A stretch of 64,000 nt of DNA from Streptomyces sp. NRRL S-1022. Its GTDB lineage: Bacteria > Actinomycetota > Actinomycetes > Streptomycetales > Streptomycetaceae. The notes under the pieces are model-generated. The model did not search any database. It had not been told where the DNA came from and saw only the letters and a list, made by a program, of their open reading frames with translations. Where the stretch lies: the NCBI RefSeq assembly GCF_000720135.1, contig NZ_JOIU01000008.1, positions 310,001 to 374,000 on the forward strand. Reading direction: 5' to 3'. Made by a program: the position numbers and the translations under genes. Positions 41,014 through 48,395 of the stretch are shown here, piece by piece (position 1 is the first letter of the stretch; every line of letters starts with the position of its first letter).

Positions 41014-41706
41014 TCAGCGCTTGGCGACGAACACATGGGAGGCGATGTCCGCCTCCAGCTCGGCCGCCTCGCCACCGCTGCCCACCAGCACACCACCGGG
41101 CGACTCCGTCACGCTCACCACGGAACCGGGCTGCACACCCGCCCGCCGCAGCGTGTACATCAGCTGCGCGTCCGTCTGGATGGGCTCGCCGATGCGGCGG
41201 ACGACGACCGTCTTGCCGTCCGAGCCCGGATCCAGGTCGGCCAGCGACACCATGCTCTCGTCCAGGAACGGGTCCGCCCCGTCCTTCTCGCCCAGCTCCT
41301 CCAGGCCCGGGATCGGGTTGCCGTACGGCGACTCGGTGGGGTGCCGCAGCAGCTCCAGCACGCGGCGCTCGACGGCCTCGCTCATCACGTGCTCCCAGCG
41401 GCACGCCTCCGCGTGCACCTGCTCCCACTCCAGCCCGATCACGTCCACCAGCAGACACTCCGCCAGGCGGTGCTTGCGCATCACGCGCGTCGCCAGCCGG
41501 CGGCCCTCGTCGGTCAGCTCCAGGTGCCGGTCGCTGGCCACGGAGACCAGGCCGTCGCGCTCCATCCGCGCCACCGTCTGGCTCACCGTCGGCCCACTCT
41601 GGTCCAGCCGCTCCGCGATGCGGGCGCGCATGGGCACGACGCCTTCCTCTTCGAGTTCGAGGATGGTGCGGAGATACATCTCCGTGGTGTCGATCAGTCC
41701 GGACAT
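41014..41706 (-). CDS. dmdR1: Iron-dependent repressor DmdR1 (DtxR/IdeR family)
   Basis: A 230-residue DtxR-type repressor that, with Fe2+, shuts siderophore and iron genes. N-terminal winged HTH (about 1-70: TTEMYLRTILELEEEGVVPM, SGPTVSQTVARMERDGLV), dimerisation/metal domain (about 70-140: EACRWEHVMSEAVERRVLELL with Cys/Glu/His metal ligands), and a C-terminal SH3-like domain (about 150-230, PGSVVSVTESPGGVLVGS). Next gene leftward is past a strong terminator. The opposite strand is open over the whole gene (adm). Confidence 0.95.
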   Translation of the reverse strand: MSGLIDTTEMYLRTILELEEEGVVPMRARIAERLDQSGPTVSQTVARMERDGLVSVASDRHLELTDEGRRLATRVMRKHRLAECLLVDVIGLEWEQVHAEACRWEHVMSEAVERRVLELLRHPTESPYGNPIPGLEELGEKDGADPFLDESMVSLADLDPGSDGKTVVVRRIGEPIQTDAQLMYTLRRAGVQPGSVVSVTESPGGVLVGSGGEAAELEADIASHVFVAKR

Positions 41707-41922
41707 ACGTGCCCCTCGATTACCTCTGCCGGCCGCCGGCCGCGTGCGCTGGCCCTGGCATCAATTCTGCCGGATCCCACTGACAAGCGGGCGGTACCGG
41801 GGAAACGGGGCCCCGGCCGGGGAAGCGGCACCGCTCCCGGCCGCGGAGGCGCGGGCACGCCCACGAGGCGTCTGCCGGCTCCCGGCCGTATTGACACCGC
41901 GATGGTCCAGACCGCACCGTGA
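41035..41922 (+). CDS. adm: Adm, frame antiparallel to dmdR1
   Basis: A 295-codon frame on the strand opposite dmdR1, covering all but 21 bp of the repressor's 3' end and continuing 216 nt beyond the dmdR1 start. I remember that in S. coelicolor an antiparallel gene adm in this place was shown to be expressed and to affect siderophore and antibiotic formation. The protein is His/Arg/Leu-rich with no known domain, as expected for a codon-shadow frame. In sequence terms it cannot be told from a high-GC shadow, so the call rests on the published S. coelicolor case. Start uncertain. Confidence 0.5.
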   Translation: MGGDVRLQLGRLATAAHQHTTGRLRHAHHGTGLHTRPPQRVHQLRVRLDGLADAADDDRLAVRARIQVGQRHHALVQERVRPVLLAQLLQARDRVAVRRLGGVPQQLQHAALDGLAHHVLPAARLRVHLLPLQPDHVHQQTLRQAVLAHHARRQPAALVGQLQVPVAGHGDQAVALHPRHRLAHRRPTLVQPLRDAGAHGHDAFLFEFEDGAEIHLRGVDQSGHTCPSITSAGRRPRALALASILPDPTDKRAVPGKRGPGRGSGTAPGRGGAGTPTRRLPAPGRIDTAMVQTAP

Positions 41923-41954
41923 TCCGCGACACAGACGCTGCGAAGGGGCACCGC

Positions 41955-42710
41955 ATGAGCGACGGCACGCCTGCCGACCTGTTCTTCGACGCCGCCATCG
42001 GCCTGCTGCAACGGGTCCGCGACGAGGAGGCCGAGGCGATCACCGCGGCCGGCACCCTGCTCGCCGACACCGTCGCCGCCGGCGGCCGCCTGTTCGCCTT
42101 CGGCGCCGGGCACTCCTCGCTGGCCGCCCAGGACGTCGTCTACCGCGCGGGCGGCCTCGCGCTGATGAACCTGCTCGCCGTGCCCGGCGTCGTCGGCGTC
42201 GACGTCACCCCGGCCACGCTCGGCTCCGCCCTCGAACGCGTCGACGGCCTCGCGAGCGCCGTCCTGGACACCTCCCCGGTCCGCGCCGGCGACGCCCTCG
42301 TGATCATCTCGCTCTCCGGCCGCAACGCCCTGCCCGTGGAAATGGCCCGGGGAGCGCGCGCCCGCGGCGTGCGGGTCGTCGGCGTGACCTCGGTGGCGTA
42401 CGCCACCGGGACCACCTCCCGGCACGACTCCGGCACCTTCCTCAAGGACCACTGCGACATCGTCCTCGACTCGAAGATCGCCGTCGGCGACGCCGAACTC
42501 ACCCTCGACACCATCCCGGCACCGTTCGCCCCCGCCTCCACCGTCGTCACCACCGCCCTGATGCAGGCCGTCCTGGCGACCACCGCCGCCACCCTCGCCG
42601 ACCGCGGCATCGAACCCCCGCTGCTGCGCTCCGGCAACGTCGACGGCGGCCACGAGTGGAACACCCGGGTGATGACCGAGTACGGCGACCGGATCTTCTA
42701 CCGCCGCTGA
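41955..42710 (+). CDS. SIS-domain sugar-phosphate-binding protein
   Basis: A 251-residue SIS-domain protein (UPF0309-like). Phosphosugar-binding motifs are GRLFAFGAGHSSLAAQD (about 44-60) and ISLSGRNALPVEMA (about 116-130), with a C-terminal NVDGGHEWN. It may be an isomerase or a sensor for an aminosugar phosphate. ATG 41955 (MSDGTPADLFF) with AAGGGG about 8 nt upstream. Divergent from dmdR1; I recall the SIS gene SCO4393 as the dmdR1 neighbour in S. coelicolor. Confidence 0.88.
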   Translation: MSDGTPADLFFDAAIGLLQRVRDEEAEAITAAGTLLADTVAAGGRLFAFGAGHSSLAAQDVVYRAGGLALMNLLAVPGVVGVDVTPATLGSALERVDGLASAVLDTSPVRAGDALVIISLSGRNALPVEMARGARARGVRVVGVTSVAYATGTTSRHDSGTFLKDHCDIVLDSKIAVGDAELTLDTIPAPFAPASTVVTTALMQAVLATTAATLADRGIEPPLLRSGNVDGGHEWNTRVMTEYGDRIFYRR

Positions 42711-42725
42711 CGCACCGCCGGGGCA

Positions 42726-44120
42726 CTACCGGCCCCGCACCGCCTCCGCCAGGTCCAGCGCCGTCGCGATCCGTACGGCCACGTCCTCGGCGTAGGCCGT
42801 GTCGGCACGCTCGAAGCGGCTGCGGCCGGCGGCGCGCAGGAAGGTCACCACCCCCAGCGTGCGCCCCCGGCTGCGCAGCACCGCGCACAGCGCGTGCACC
42901 GCGTCGTCGGGCCACTGCCGCTCCAGCGCCCACTCCCGCGCCCGCTCGGCCGGCACCGGCCCCGCGTCCGCGCGCACCGACCCGGCCCGCTCCACGCACC
43001 GCAGCGCCGGATGCCCCTCCGGGTAGCGCACGGGCAGCCCGGCCGCGCCCGTGAGCAGGCTCGGCCCCGGTGCCCCGGCCGGCGTGGCGGCGAGCCGGAC
43101 CAGCCGGACCGGGCCCGGGGCGCCCTCGCCCTCCGCGCGCGGGCCGCCCGCCACCCGGTCGACCAGGGCGTGGTCGGCGAAGCCGGCGAGGGCGAAGTCC
43201 AGGTGGACGGTGGCCGCCTCCGCCGGGTCCTCGCACTCGGCCGCGGCCCGGGCCGCGCGGTGCAGCTGGCTCGTCCGGAACCGCAGCAGGGCCGCCTCCT
43301 GCTCACCCTGCTTGGCCTCGGTGACGTCCTCGAACACCCAGCCCACCCCGAGCGGCACCGGCTCCTCGGCCAGCGGCGAGGCCAGCCGCAGGAACCCGCT
43401 GCGCCAGCAGCGCCGCCGCTCGCCCTCCGGGCCGCGGACGGTCACCCACATCTCGGCGGGCGCGGGCGGCGCGCCCTCGCCGAGGACGTGGGTCAGCGCG
43501 GCCTCCAGCTCCTCCACCCCCTGGGCGAGCAGCTCGCCCAGCGGACGCCCCAGCACGGACGTACGGCCCACTCCCAGCGCCCGGGCCGCGTGCGCGTTCA
43601 CCAGGGCGGGCCGCAGATCGGCGTCGACCAGGACGACCCCCCAGGACGCGTCCTCGAACAGCGCCTCGCTCAGCGCGATCGACCGCTCCAGATCGATCTG
43701 CGCGTGCACCTCGCTGAACGCGCAGTACACCCCGGCGGGCTTCCCGTCGGGTCCCCGCACGGCGGCCGACTGGGTCCGTACGAGCACCCGCCCGCCGTCC
43801 TTGGTGACCAGCGCGAACTCGTGCACCTGCCGGCCCGGCGCGTGCATCGCCGACATCAGACGGGCCTGCACGTCCTCGGCGTCGGCGCTGCGCACCGCCC
43901 AGCCGGCGAACCCGTGCCGCCCGACGGCCTCGGCGGCCGTCCACCCCAGGATCCGCTCCGCCTCCCGGTTCCAGTGGGTCACGACCCCGTCGGCGTCGAA
44001 GGCGCACAGGGCCGCGTCCATGCCGTCCAGCAGCGCGGCGAGCAGGTCGGATCCACCGGGCTCACCGGGCTCGTCCGGCCCCAGCTCGTCCGTGGTCCCA
44101 CTCCGCCGCGAAGCACTCAC
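42726..44120 (-). CDS. PAS-PAS-GAF-type sensor protein
   Basis: A 464-residue soluble sensor without output domain. PAS 1 at about 25-140 (GMDAALCAFDADGVVTHWN, AERILGWTAAEAVGRHG), PAS 2 at about 145-270 (DASWGVVLVDADLRPALVN), then a short coiled segment and a GAF-like domain (about 300-460, ALCAVLRSRGRTLGVVTFL). No HATPase, GGDEF or phosphatase motif is visible, although related Streptomyces PAS-GAF proteins often end in PP2C; here the protein stops after GAF. I chose GTG 44120 (AGGGGG 6 nt upstream) over ATG 44150. Confidence 0.82.
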   Translation of the reverse strand: MSASRRSGTTDELGPDEPGEPGGSDLLAALLDGMDAALCAFDADGVVTHWNREAERILGWTAAEAVGRHGFAGWAVRSADAEDVQARLMSAMHAPGRQVHEFALVTKDGGRVLVRTQSAAVRGPDGKPAGVYCAFSEVHAQIDLERSIALSEALFEDASWGVVLVDADLRPALVNAHAARALGVGRTSVLGRPLGELLAQGVEELEAALTHVLGEGAPPAPAEMWVTVRGPEGERRRCWRSGFLRLASPLAEEPVPLGVGWVFEDVTEAKQGEQEAALLRFRTSQLHRAARAAAECEDPAEAATVHLDFALAGFADHALVDRVAGGPRAEGEGAPGPVRLVRLAATPAGAPGPSLLTGAAGLPVRYPEGHPALRCVERAGSVRADAGPVPAERAREWALERQWPDDAVHALCAVLRSRGRTLGVVTFLRAAGRSRFERADTAYAEDVAVRIATALDLAEAVRGR

Positions 44121-44231
44121 CTGGACCCCCTGGAAGCCGCGTCCGCGCACGCGCTGCGCTCGGTTCGCTCACTGGTCCTCATTCAACTGGAACGTGACCC
44201 ACCCCACATACTGTTCCCGCAAGAAAAACAG

Positions 44232-44260
44232 TTGAGCCCTCCCCGCCGGCTTCCTAAGGT
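44232..44260 (+). promoter_or_regulatory. Candidate sigma-70 type promoter
   Basis: TTGAGC, 17-nt spacer, TAAGGT. Both boxes differ by 1-2 bases from Streptomyces HrdB consensus TTGACA/TAGGAT. Downstream lies the 12-codon frame. Confidence 0.45.
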
Positions 44261-44293
44261 GTCGGGTACACGAGAAGGGAGGTGGTTCGGCAG

Positions 44294-44332
44294 ATGTGTG
44301 AATACCGGACGCGTGAGGTGGCTGCGGGCTAG
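44294..44332 (+). CDS. Candidate 12-residue peptide MCEYRTREVAAG
   Basis: ATG 44294 to TAG 44332, preceded by GGGAGG 11 nt upstream and by a promoter-like pair. The peptide has one Cys and no homology I know. It may be a leader peptide, a chance frame on a small RNA, or nothing. Confidence 0.3.
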   Translation: MCEYRTREVAAG

Positions 44333-44412
44333 CGGCCCGTCCCCACACCATGTGCGGTGCCGGACCAGCACGCGACAGATGCGTGCAGCCGGCCAATCCC
44401 AAGCAGTCACCC

Positions 44413-44472
44413 GACCCGCGGGCTGCCGGTACGTCCGGCCGGCTCCTCCTTGAGGAACCCAGCCCGCGGGTC
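44413..44472. terminator. 13-bp inverted repeat behind pdxH
   Basis: GACCCGCGGGCTG (44413-44425) and CAGCCCGCGGGTC (44460-44472) pair perfectly with a 34-nt loop that itself can fold (CCGGTACGTCCGG; TCCTCCTTGAGGA). It ends 11 nt before the pdxH stop on the other strand. Confidence 0.65.
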
Positions 44473-44482
44473 GTCTGCGTGT

Positions 44483-45169
44483 TCAGGGGCTGAGACGTTC
44501 GGCCCGCCAGGTGCCGTCGGGGCGGGCGACGTAGCGCAGACGGTCGTGGAGACGGTTCTCGCGGCCCTGCCAGAACTCGATGGTCTCCGGGGTGATGCGG
44601 AAGCCGCCCCAGTGCGGCGGGACCGGGACCTGCTCGCCCTCGGGGTAGCGGGCGGCGAGTTCGGCGTAGGACGTGTCTAGTTCGCTGCGGGAGGCGATCA
44701 CCGTGGACTGGGCGCTGGCCCAGGCGCCCAGCTGGGAGCCGTGCGGGCGGGTGCGGAAGTAGGCGGCGGTCTCGTCGCGGCCGGTGCGCCGGGCGGTGCC
44801 GGTGACGATGACCTGGCGGGCCAGCGGGTGCCACGGGAAGAGCAGCGAGACGTGCGGGTTCTCCGCGAGGTCGCGGCCCTTGCGGGAGTCGTAGTTGGTG
44901 AAGAAGACGAAGCCCTCGGTGTCGTACTGCTTCATCAGCACCGTGCGGGAGCTGGGGCGGCCGGTGGCGTCCGCCGTGGAGACGATCATCGCGTTGGGTT
45001 CGTAGAGCGTGCCGTGCAGGGCCGCCCGGGCGGCATCCTCGAACCAGCGGGCGAACTGGTCCATGGGATGGGTGGCGAGGTCCTCTTCGGCGAGGCCGTC
45101 GGCCCGGTACTGCTTGCGCATGGCGGCGGGGTCGAGGACGGGATCCAGAAGCGGGTCGCAGTCGGTCAC
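44483..45169 (-). CDS. pdxH: Pyridoxamine 5'-phosphate oxidase
   Basis: A 228-residue PdxH: FMN enzyme that oxidises PNP and PMP to PLP. Typical stretches are [68 protein letters not shown] and [20 protein letters not shown] chose GTG 45169 because GGCAGGAT lies about 8 nt upstream; a longer N-terminus from ATG 45235 would reach into the promoter region. Divergent from the citrate synthase gene. Confidence 0.93.
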   Translation of the reverse strand: MTDCDPLLDPVLDPAAMRKQYRADGLAEEDLATHPMDQFARWFEDAARAALHGTLYEPNAMIVSTADATGRPSSRTVLMKQYDTEGFVFFTNYDSRKGRDLAENPHVSLLFPWHPLARQVIVTGTARRTGRDETAAYFRTRPHGSQLGAWASAQSTVIASRSELDTSYAELAARYPEGEQVPVPPHWGGFRITPETIEFWQGRENRLHDRLRYVARPDGTWRAERLSP

Positions 45170-45197
45170 GCGGTCATCCTGCCGTATCGAACGGGTA

Positions 45198-45240
45198 TGG
45201 CACCGGGTGTCGTGTGGTCTCCCCAACCATGGCACCGGGG
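45198..45240. promoter_or_regulatory. ATGGCACCGGG direct repeats in the pdxH/citrate synthase promoter
   Basis: ATGGCACCGGG occurs at 45198-45208 and 45230-45240, 32 bp apart (three helix turns), in the 176-bp divergent region. This could be a binding site for a regulator on one face of the DNA. Confidence 0.35.
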
Positions 45241-45345
45241 GTTATCGTTCAGCTCCCTTTGCGGTCGGGTTGACCACGGGTGACCACCGGCAGATCGGGG
45301 CATCACCGGGGTGACCGCCGCCCACACATCACGAGGAGCCGCCTG

Positions 45346-46446
45346 ATGTCCGATTTCGTACCCGGGCTCGAAGGAGTCGTCGCGTTCGAGACGGAGATCG
45401 CCGAACCGGACAAGGAGGGCGGCGCCCTGCGCTACCGGGGCGTCGACATCGAGGACCTGGTCGGGCACGTCTCGTTCGGGAACGTGTGGGGGCTGCTGGT
45501 CGACGGCGCCTTCAACCCCGGCCTGCCGCCCGCGGAGCCGTTCCCGATCCCCGTGCACTCCGGTGACATCCGCGTGGACGTGCAGTCGGCGCTCGCCATG
45601 CTGGCGCCCGTCTGGGGCCTGCGCCCGCTGCTCGACATCGACGAGCGGCAGGCCCGCGCGGACCTGGCGCGCGCCGCCGTGATGGCCCTGTCGTACGTCG
45701 CCCAGTCCGCGCGCGGGCAGGGGCTGCCCATGGTGCCGCAGCGGGAGATCGACAAGGCGGGCTCGGTGGTGGAGCGGTTCATGATCCGGTGGCGCGGGGA
45801 GCCGGATCCCAAGCACGTCGCGGCCGTGGACGCCTACTGGACCTCCGCCGCCGAACACGGCATGAACGCCTCCACGTTCACCGCGCGGGTCATCGCGTCC
45901 ACGGGTGCGGACGTGGCCGCCGCGCTGTCGGGCGCGGTGGGCGCGATGTCCGGACCGCTGCACGGCGGTGCGCCGTCGCGGGTGCTCGGGATGATCGAGG
46001 AGATCGAGCGCACGGGGGACGCGGAGGCGTACGTGAAGCAGACCCTGGACCGCGGTGAGCGGCTGATGGGCTTCGGGCACCGGGTGTACCGGGCGGAGGA
46101 CCCGCGGGCGCGGGTGCTGCGGCGTACGGCGCGGGAGCTGGGTGCTCCGCGGTTCGAGGTGGCCGAGGCGCTGGAGAAGGCCGCGCTGGAGGAGCTGCAC
46201 AACCGGCGGCCGGACCGGGTGCTGGCCACGAACGTGGAGTTCTGGGCGGCGATCATGCTCGACTTCGCCGAGGTGCCGGCGCACATGTTCACGTCGATGT
46301 TCACGTGCGCGAGGACCGCAGGGTGGTCGGCGCACATCCTTGAGCAGAAGCGGACGGGGCGGCTCGTGCGGCCGTCGGCGCGGTATGTGGGGCCGGGGCC
46401 GCGGCGGCCTCAGGACATCGAGGGGTACGGGGAGGCCGCCCACTGA
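45346..46446 (+). CDS. Citrate synthase, type 2 (CitA-like)
   Basis: A 366-residue citrate synthase. Active-site blocks are AEHGMNASTFTARVIASTG (first His), SGPLHGGAPSRV, GFGHRVYRAEDPRA (second His) and TNVEFWAAIMLDFAEVPAHM, where the third catalytic residue, Asp in the standard NVDF block, is Glu. ARTAGWSAHILEQKRTGRL binds CoA/citrate. The Glu variant is, as I recall, normal for this actinobacterial second citrate synthase. ATG 45346, ACGAGGAG about 8 nt upstream. Confidence 0.9.
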   Translation: MSDFVPGLEGVVAFETEIAEPDKEGGALRYRGVDIEDLVGHVSFGNVWGLLVDGAFNPGLPPAEPFPIPVHSGDIRVDVQSALAMLAPVWGLRPLLDIDERQARADLARAAVMALSYVAQSARGQGLPMVPQREIDKAGSVVERFMIRWRGEPDPKHVAAVDAYWTSAAEHGMNASTFTARVIASTGADVAAALSGAVGAMSGPLHGGAPSRVLGMIEEIERTGDAEAYVKQTLDRGERLMGFGHRVYRAEDPRARVLRRTARELGAPRFEVAEALEKAALEELHNRRPDRVLATNVEFWAAIMLDFAEVPAHMFTSMFTCARTAGWSAHILEQKRTGRLVRPSARYVGPGPRRPQDIEGYGEAAH

Positions 46447-46462
46447 GAGGGGTGGCTCAGGA

Positions 46463-46510
46463 GCGCGGGCGGCCGCGGGCCGGTTGTGGCCGGGCCGGCC
46501 GCGCCCGCGC
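46463..46510. terminator. GC-rich hairpin after citrate synthase
   Basis: GCGCGGGCGGCCG and CGGCCGCGCCCGCGC pair with one small bulge; an inner CGGGCCGG/CCGGGCC pairing extends it. Lies between the converging citrate synthase and oxygenase genes. Confidence 0.6.
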
Positions 46511-46558
46511 GGCGGAGCCGCATGGGGGTACGGCCCCGCGCCCCTTCGGGCCGGCTGC

Positions 46559-47584
46559 TCACGCCGGTGTCAGAAGGCTCCCGTGGTGCCGCCGCGCCAC
46601 CAGCGGGTGGGCCCTGAGTTTGCCCTTGAGTTCGTTGTAACCGTACTCGGCGTACAGGGGGTTCGTCGGGTCCGTGGTGATGCCGGGGGCGGCCGACGCG
46701 TGCGGGAAGGGGAGCGGAGCGATCCTCGCGTCGAGGCGGGGGTTGTAGAAGAACGGGACCGAGAAGCGTTCGGTCGCGCCGGGCGGGCTGACCACGCGGT
46801 GGTTGGTGGCGAGCAGGTAGCCGTTGGTCGCCACCTCCAGGAGTTCGCCGAGGTTGACGACGAACGCGCCCTCGATGGGCGGTACGTCGTGGAAGCGGCC
46901 GTCCTCGCGCTGGACCTGGAGGCCGCCGACCGTGTCCTGCAGGAGCAGGGTCAGGAAGCCGTAGTCCTTGTGGGCGCCGACGCCCTGGCCGGTGCCGTCG
47001 GCCGCGCTGCCGGGGTAGCGGACGAGCTTGAGGTGCGGGTGGGCGTGCGGGCCGAAGACCGGGTCGTAGAAGTCGGCGGGGGCGCCGATGGCGGTCAGGA
47101 GTTCGTGCAGGAGGCGGTGGGCGACCTGGCTCAGCCGGTCGATCCAGGCGAGGGCGGCCGTGCGGAGTTCGGGGAGGGCGGCCGGCCACTGGTTGGGGCC
47201 CTGGAGCCACCAGTAGGGGGGTTCGCCGGGGCCGGGGGTCCGGGCGGGGCGTTCGGCGCCGATGTCGAGCTGGTCGCGCCAGTCGCGGGTGCCGCCGGTG
47301 CGCTCGTCACCGGTGCGGGTGTAGCCGCGGAAGTGCGGGGAGCCGACGTTGTCGAGGGCGAGCCGGTCGGTCTCGGGGAGGGCGAAGAAGGCACGCATGG
47401 CGGTGAGCAGCGCGTCGGTCTCGGCCGGGGTGACGCCGTGGCCGACGAGCTGGAAGAAGCCCACGTCGTGGGCGGCGCTGTGCAGCTGCGCGTGGAGCAG
47501 GGACCGGGCCTGGGGGCCGCGGTCGGCGGCCGACAGGTCGATGATCGGGAGCTGGTGGTACGACGTCGCTGTGTGCGTGGTCAT
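46559..47584 (-). CDS. 2-oxoglutarate/Fe(II) oxygenase, isopenicillin-N-synthase family
   Basis: A 341-residue non-heme iron oxygenase with N-terminal DIOX_N domain (LPIIDLSAADRG..., VGFFQLVGHGV) and a jelly-roll. The iron triad is HKD in GVGAHKDYGFLTLL (His/Asp) and NHRVVSPPG (His); RFSVPFFYN holds the Arg/Ser for 2-oxoglutarate. Many such actinobacterial proteins lack a known substrate. ATG 47584. A 26-codon leader peptide lies 100 nt upstream on the same strand. Confidence 0.9.
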   Translation of the reverse strand: MTTHTATSYHQLPIIDLSAADRGPQARSLLHAQLHSAAHDVGFFQLVGHGVTPAETDALLTAMRAFFALPETDRLALDNVGSPHFRGYTRTGDERTGGTRDWRDQLDIGAERPARTPGPGEPPYWWLQGPNQWPAALPELRTAALAWIDRLSQVAHRLLHELLTAIGAPADFYDPVFGPHAHPHLKLVRYPGSAADGTGQGVGAHKDYGFLTLLLQDTVGGLQVQREDGRFHDVPPIEGAFVVNLGELLEVATNGYLLATNHRVVSPPGATERFSVPFFYNPRLDARIAPLPFPHASAAPGITTDPTNPLYAEYGYNELKGKLRAHPLVARRHHGSLLTPA

Positions 47585-47683
47585 GATGCGTCCGCGGGTG
47601 TACGGGGCACGGGTGGCCGCCGGGGGTAGGGCGGGCCCCCGGGTGCCGGAAAAAGGAAGAAGAAGGGTGCTGCGGGGGGCTGG

Positions 47684-47764
47684 TCAGGCGGAGAGGTGAC
47701 GACAGCCCATGCTCGTGACGCGCACGTAGTCCACGTGGCGGCGGCGGACGAGCATCGGAAGCAT
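47684..47764 (-). CDS. Putative leader peptide, RRHVDxxR...CR family
   Basis: A 26-residue frame, MLPMLVRRRHVDYVRVTSMG then CRHLSA. It carries the signature (R)RRHVDxxRxxSxxCR of the short actinobacterial leader peptides found upstream of sulfur-assimilation and related genes, where translation through the Cys codon is thought to control the downstream gene by attenuation. Here it precedes the 2OG-Fe(II) oxygenase by 100 nt. No clear ribosome site, so the mRNA may be leaderless; ATG 47755 is an alternative start. Confidence 0.7.
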   Translation of the reverse strand: MLPMLVRRRHVDYVRVTSMGCRHLSA

Positions 47765-47798
47765 GGGCCAAGGGTAACGCGCCCCCGGGACTGCTCCC

Positions 47799-48395
47799 TC
47801 AGCCCAGTGATGCGTCGAGCAGGGCCGCCCACTGGCCGACGACGCGTGTGCGGCGGGCGGTGTCGTCGGTGAGCAGGTTGGCGAGGCCGAGACCGCGGGC
47901 CATGTCGAGGAGGCCCTGGACGGTTTCGCGGACGCCGGGGCGGGACTCGTCGGCGCCGAGGAGTTCGACGGCGATGCGGTGGGTCTCGCGGCCGACGCGG
48001 GCCTCCAGCTCGGTGACGCGCGGGCGCAGCTGGTCCTCGTCACAGGCGGCGACCCACAGGTGCAGGGCGGCGCGGAAGAGGGGGCCGGTGTAGAGGTCGA
48101 CCAGGGCCGCGACGACGGCGCGGCGGTCGGCGGGGCCGTCCGGGAAGAGGGCGCGCAGGGCGCGGGAGCGTTCCTCGGAGACGTACTCGACGGCGGCGGT
48201 GAAGAGGTCCTCGCGGGTCGGGAAGTGGTGCTGGGCGGCGCCCCGGGAGACGCCGGCGCGTTCGGCGACGGCGGCGACCGTGGAGCCGGCCCAGCCGTGT
48301 TCGGCGAGGCAGGCCACGGCGGCCTCCAGGAGCCGCTGCCGGGTGGCCCGGCTGCGGTCCTGCTTGGGAACGCGGTCGCGTTCGGTCGTACTCAC
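47799..48395 (-). CDS. TetR-family regulator, last gene of the Atu/Liu-like operon
   Basis: A 198-residue TetR protein. HTH at about 14-60 (ATRQRLLEAAVACLAEHG, VAAVAERAGVSRGAAQHHFP). C-terminal ligand domain is of the TetR_C_6/ BetI-like kind (LYTGPLFRAALHLWVAACDED). I chose GTG 48395, which overlaps the hydratase stop as GTGA; ATG 48404 is possible. As the distal gene of the eight-gene operon it is likely the local repressor; the dyad at 57846 is a candidate operator. Confidence 0.88.
   Translation of the reverse strand: MSTTERDRVPKQDRSRATRQRLLEAAVACLAEHGWAGSTVAAVAERAGVSRGAAQHHFPTREDLFTAAVEYVSEERSRALRALFPDGPADRRAVVAALVDLYTGPLFRAALHLWVAACDEDQLRPRVTELEARVGRETHRIAVELLGADESRPGVRETVQGLLDMARGLGLANLLTDDTARRTRVVGQWAALLDASLG

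Larger units (their letters stand above)
44121..44482. other. 362-nt region with a possible small rightward transcript
   Basis: Has TTGAGC (44232-44237), exactly 17 nt, TAAGGT (44255-44260), then GGGAGG (44277-44282), a 12-codon frame (44294-44332) and a large inverted repeat (44413-44472). Together they would make a short transcriptional unit of about 200 nt on the plus strand. Confidence 0.45.

Noticed and set aside
40478..43054. 858-codon rightward frame over the hydrolase, dmdR1 and SIS region
   Set aside because: Crosses the dmdR1 terminator and several genes. Ser/Arg/Pro-rich with no domain. Shadow.
47799..48395. Operon TetR as regulator of the TGACG palindromes
   Set aside because: Its own operon has no TGACG dyad; the only dyad upstream is CAAGC/GCTTG. 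A role in the left island is therefore unlikely.
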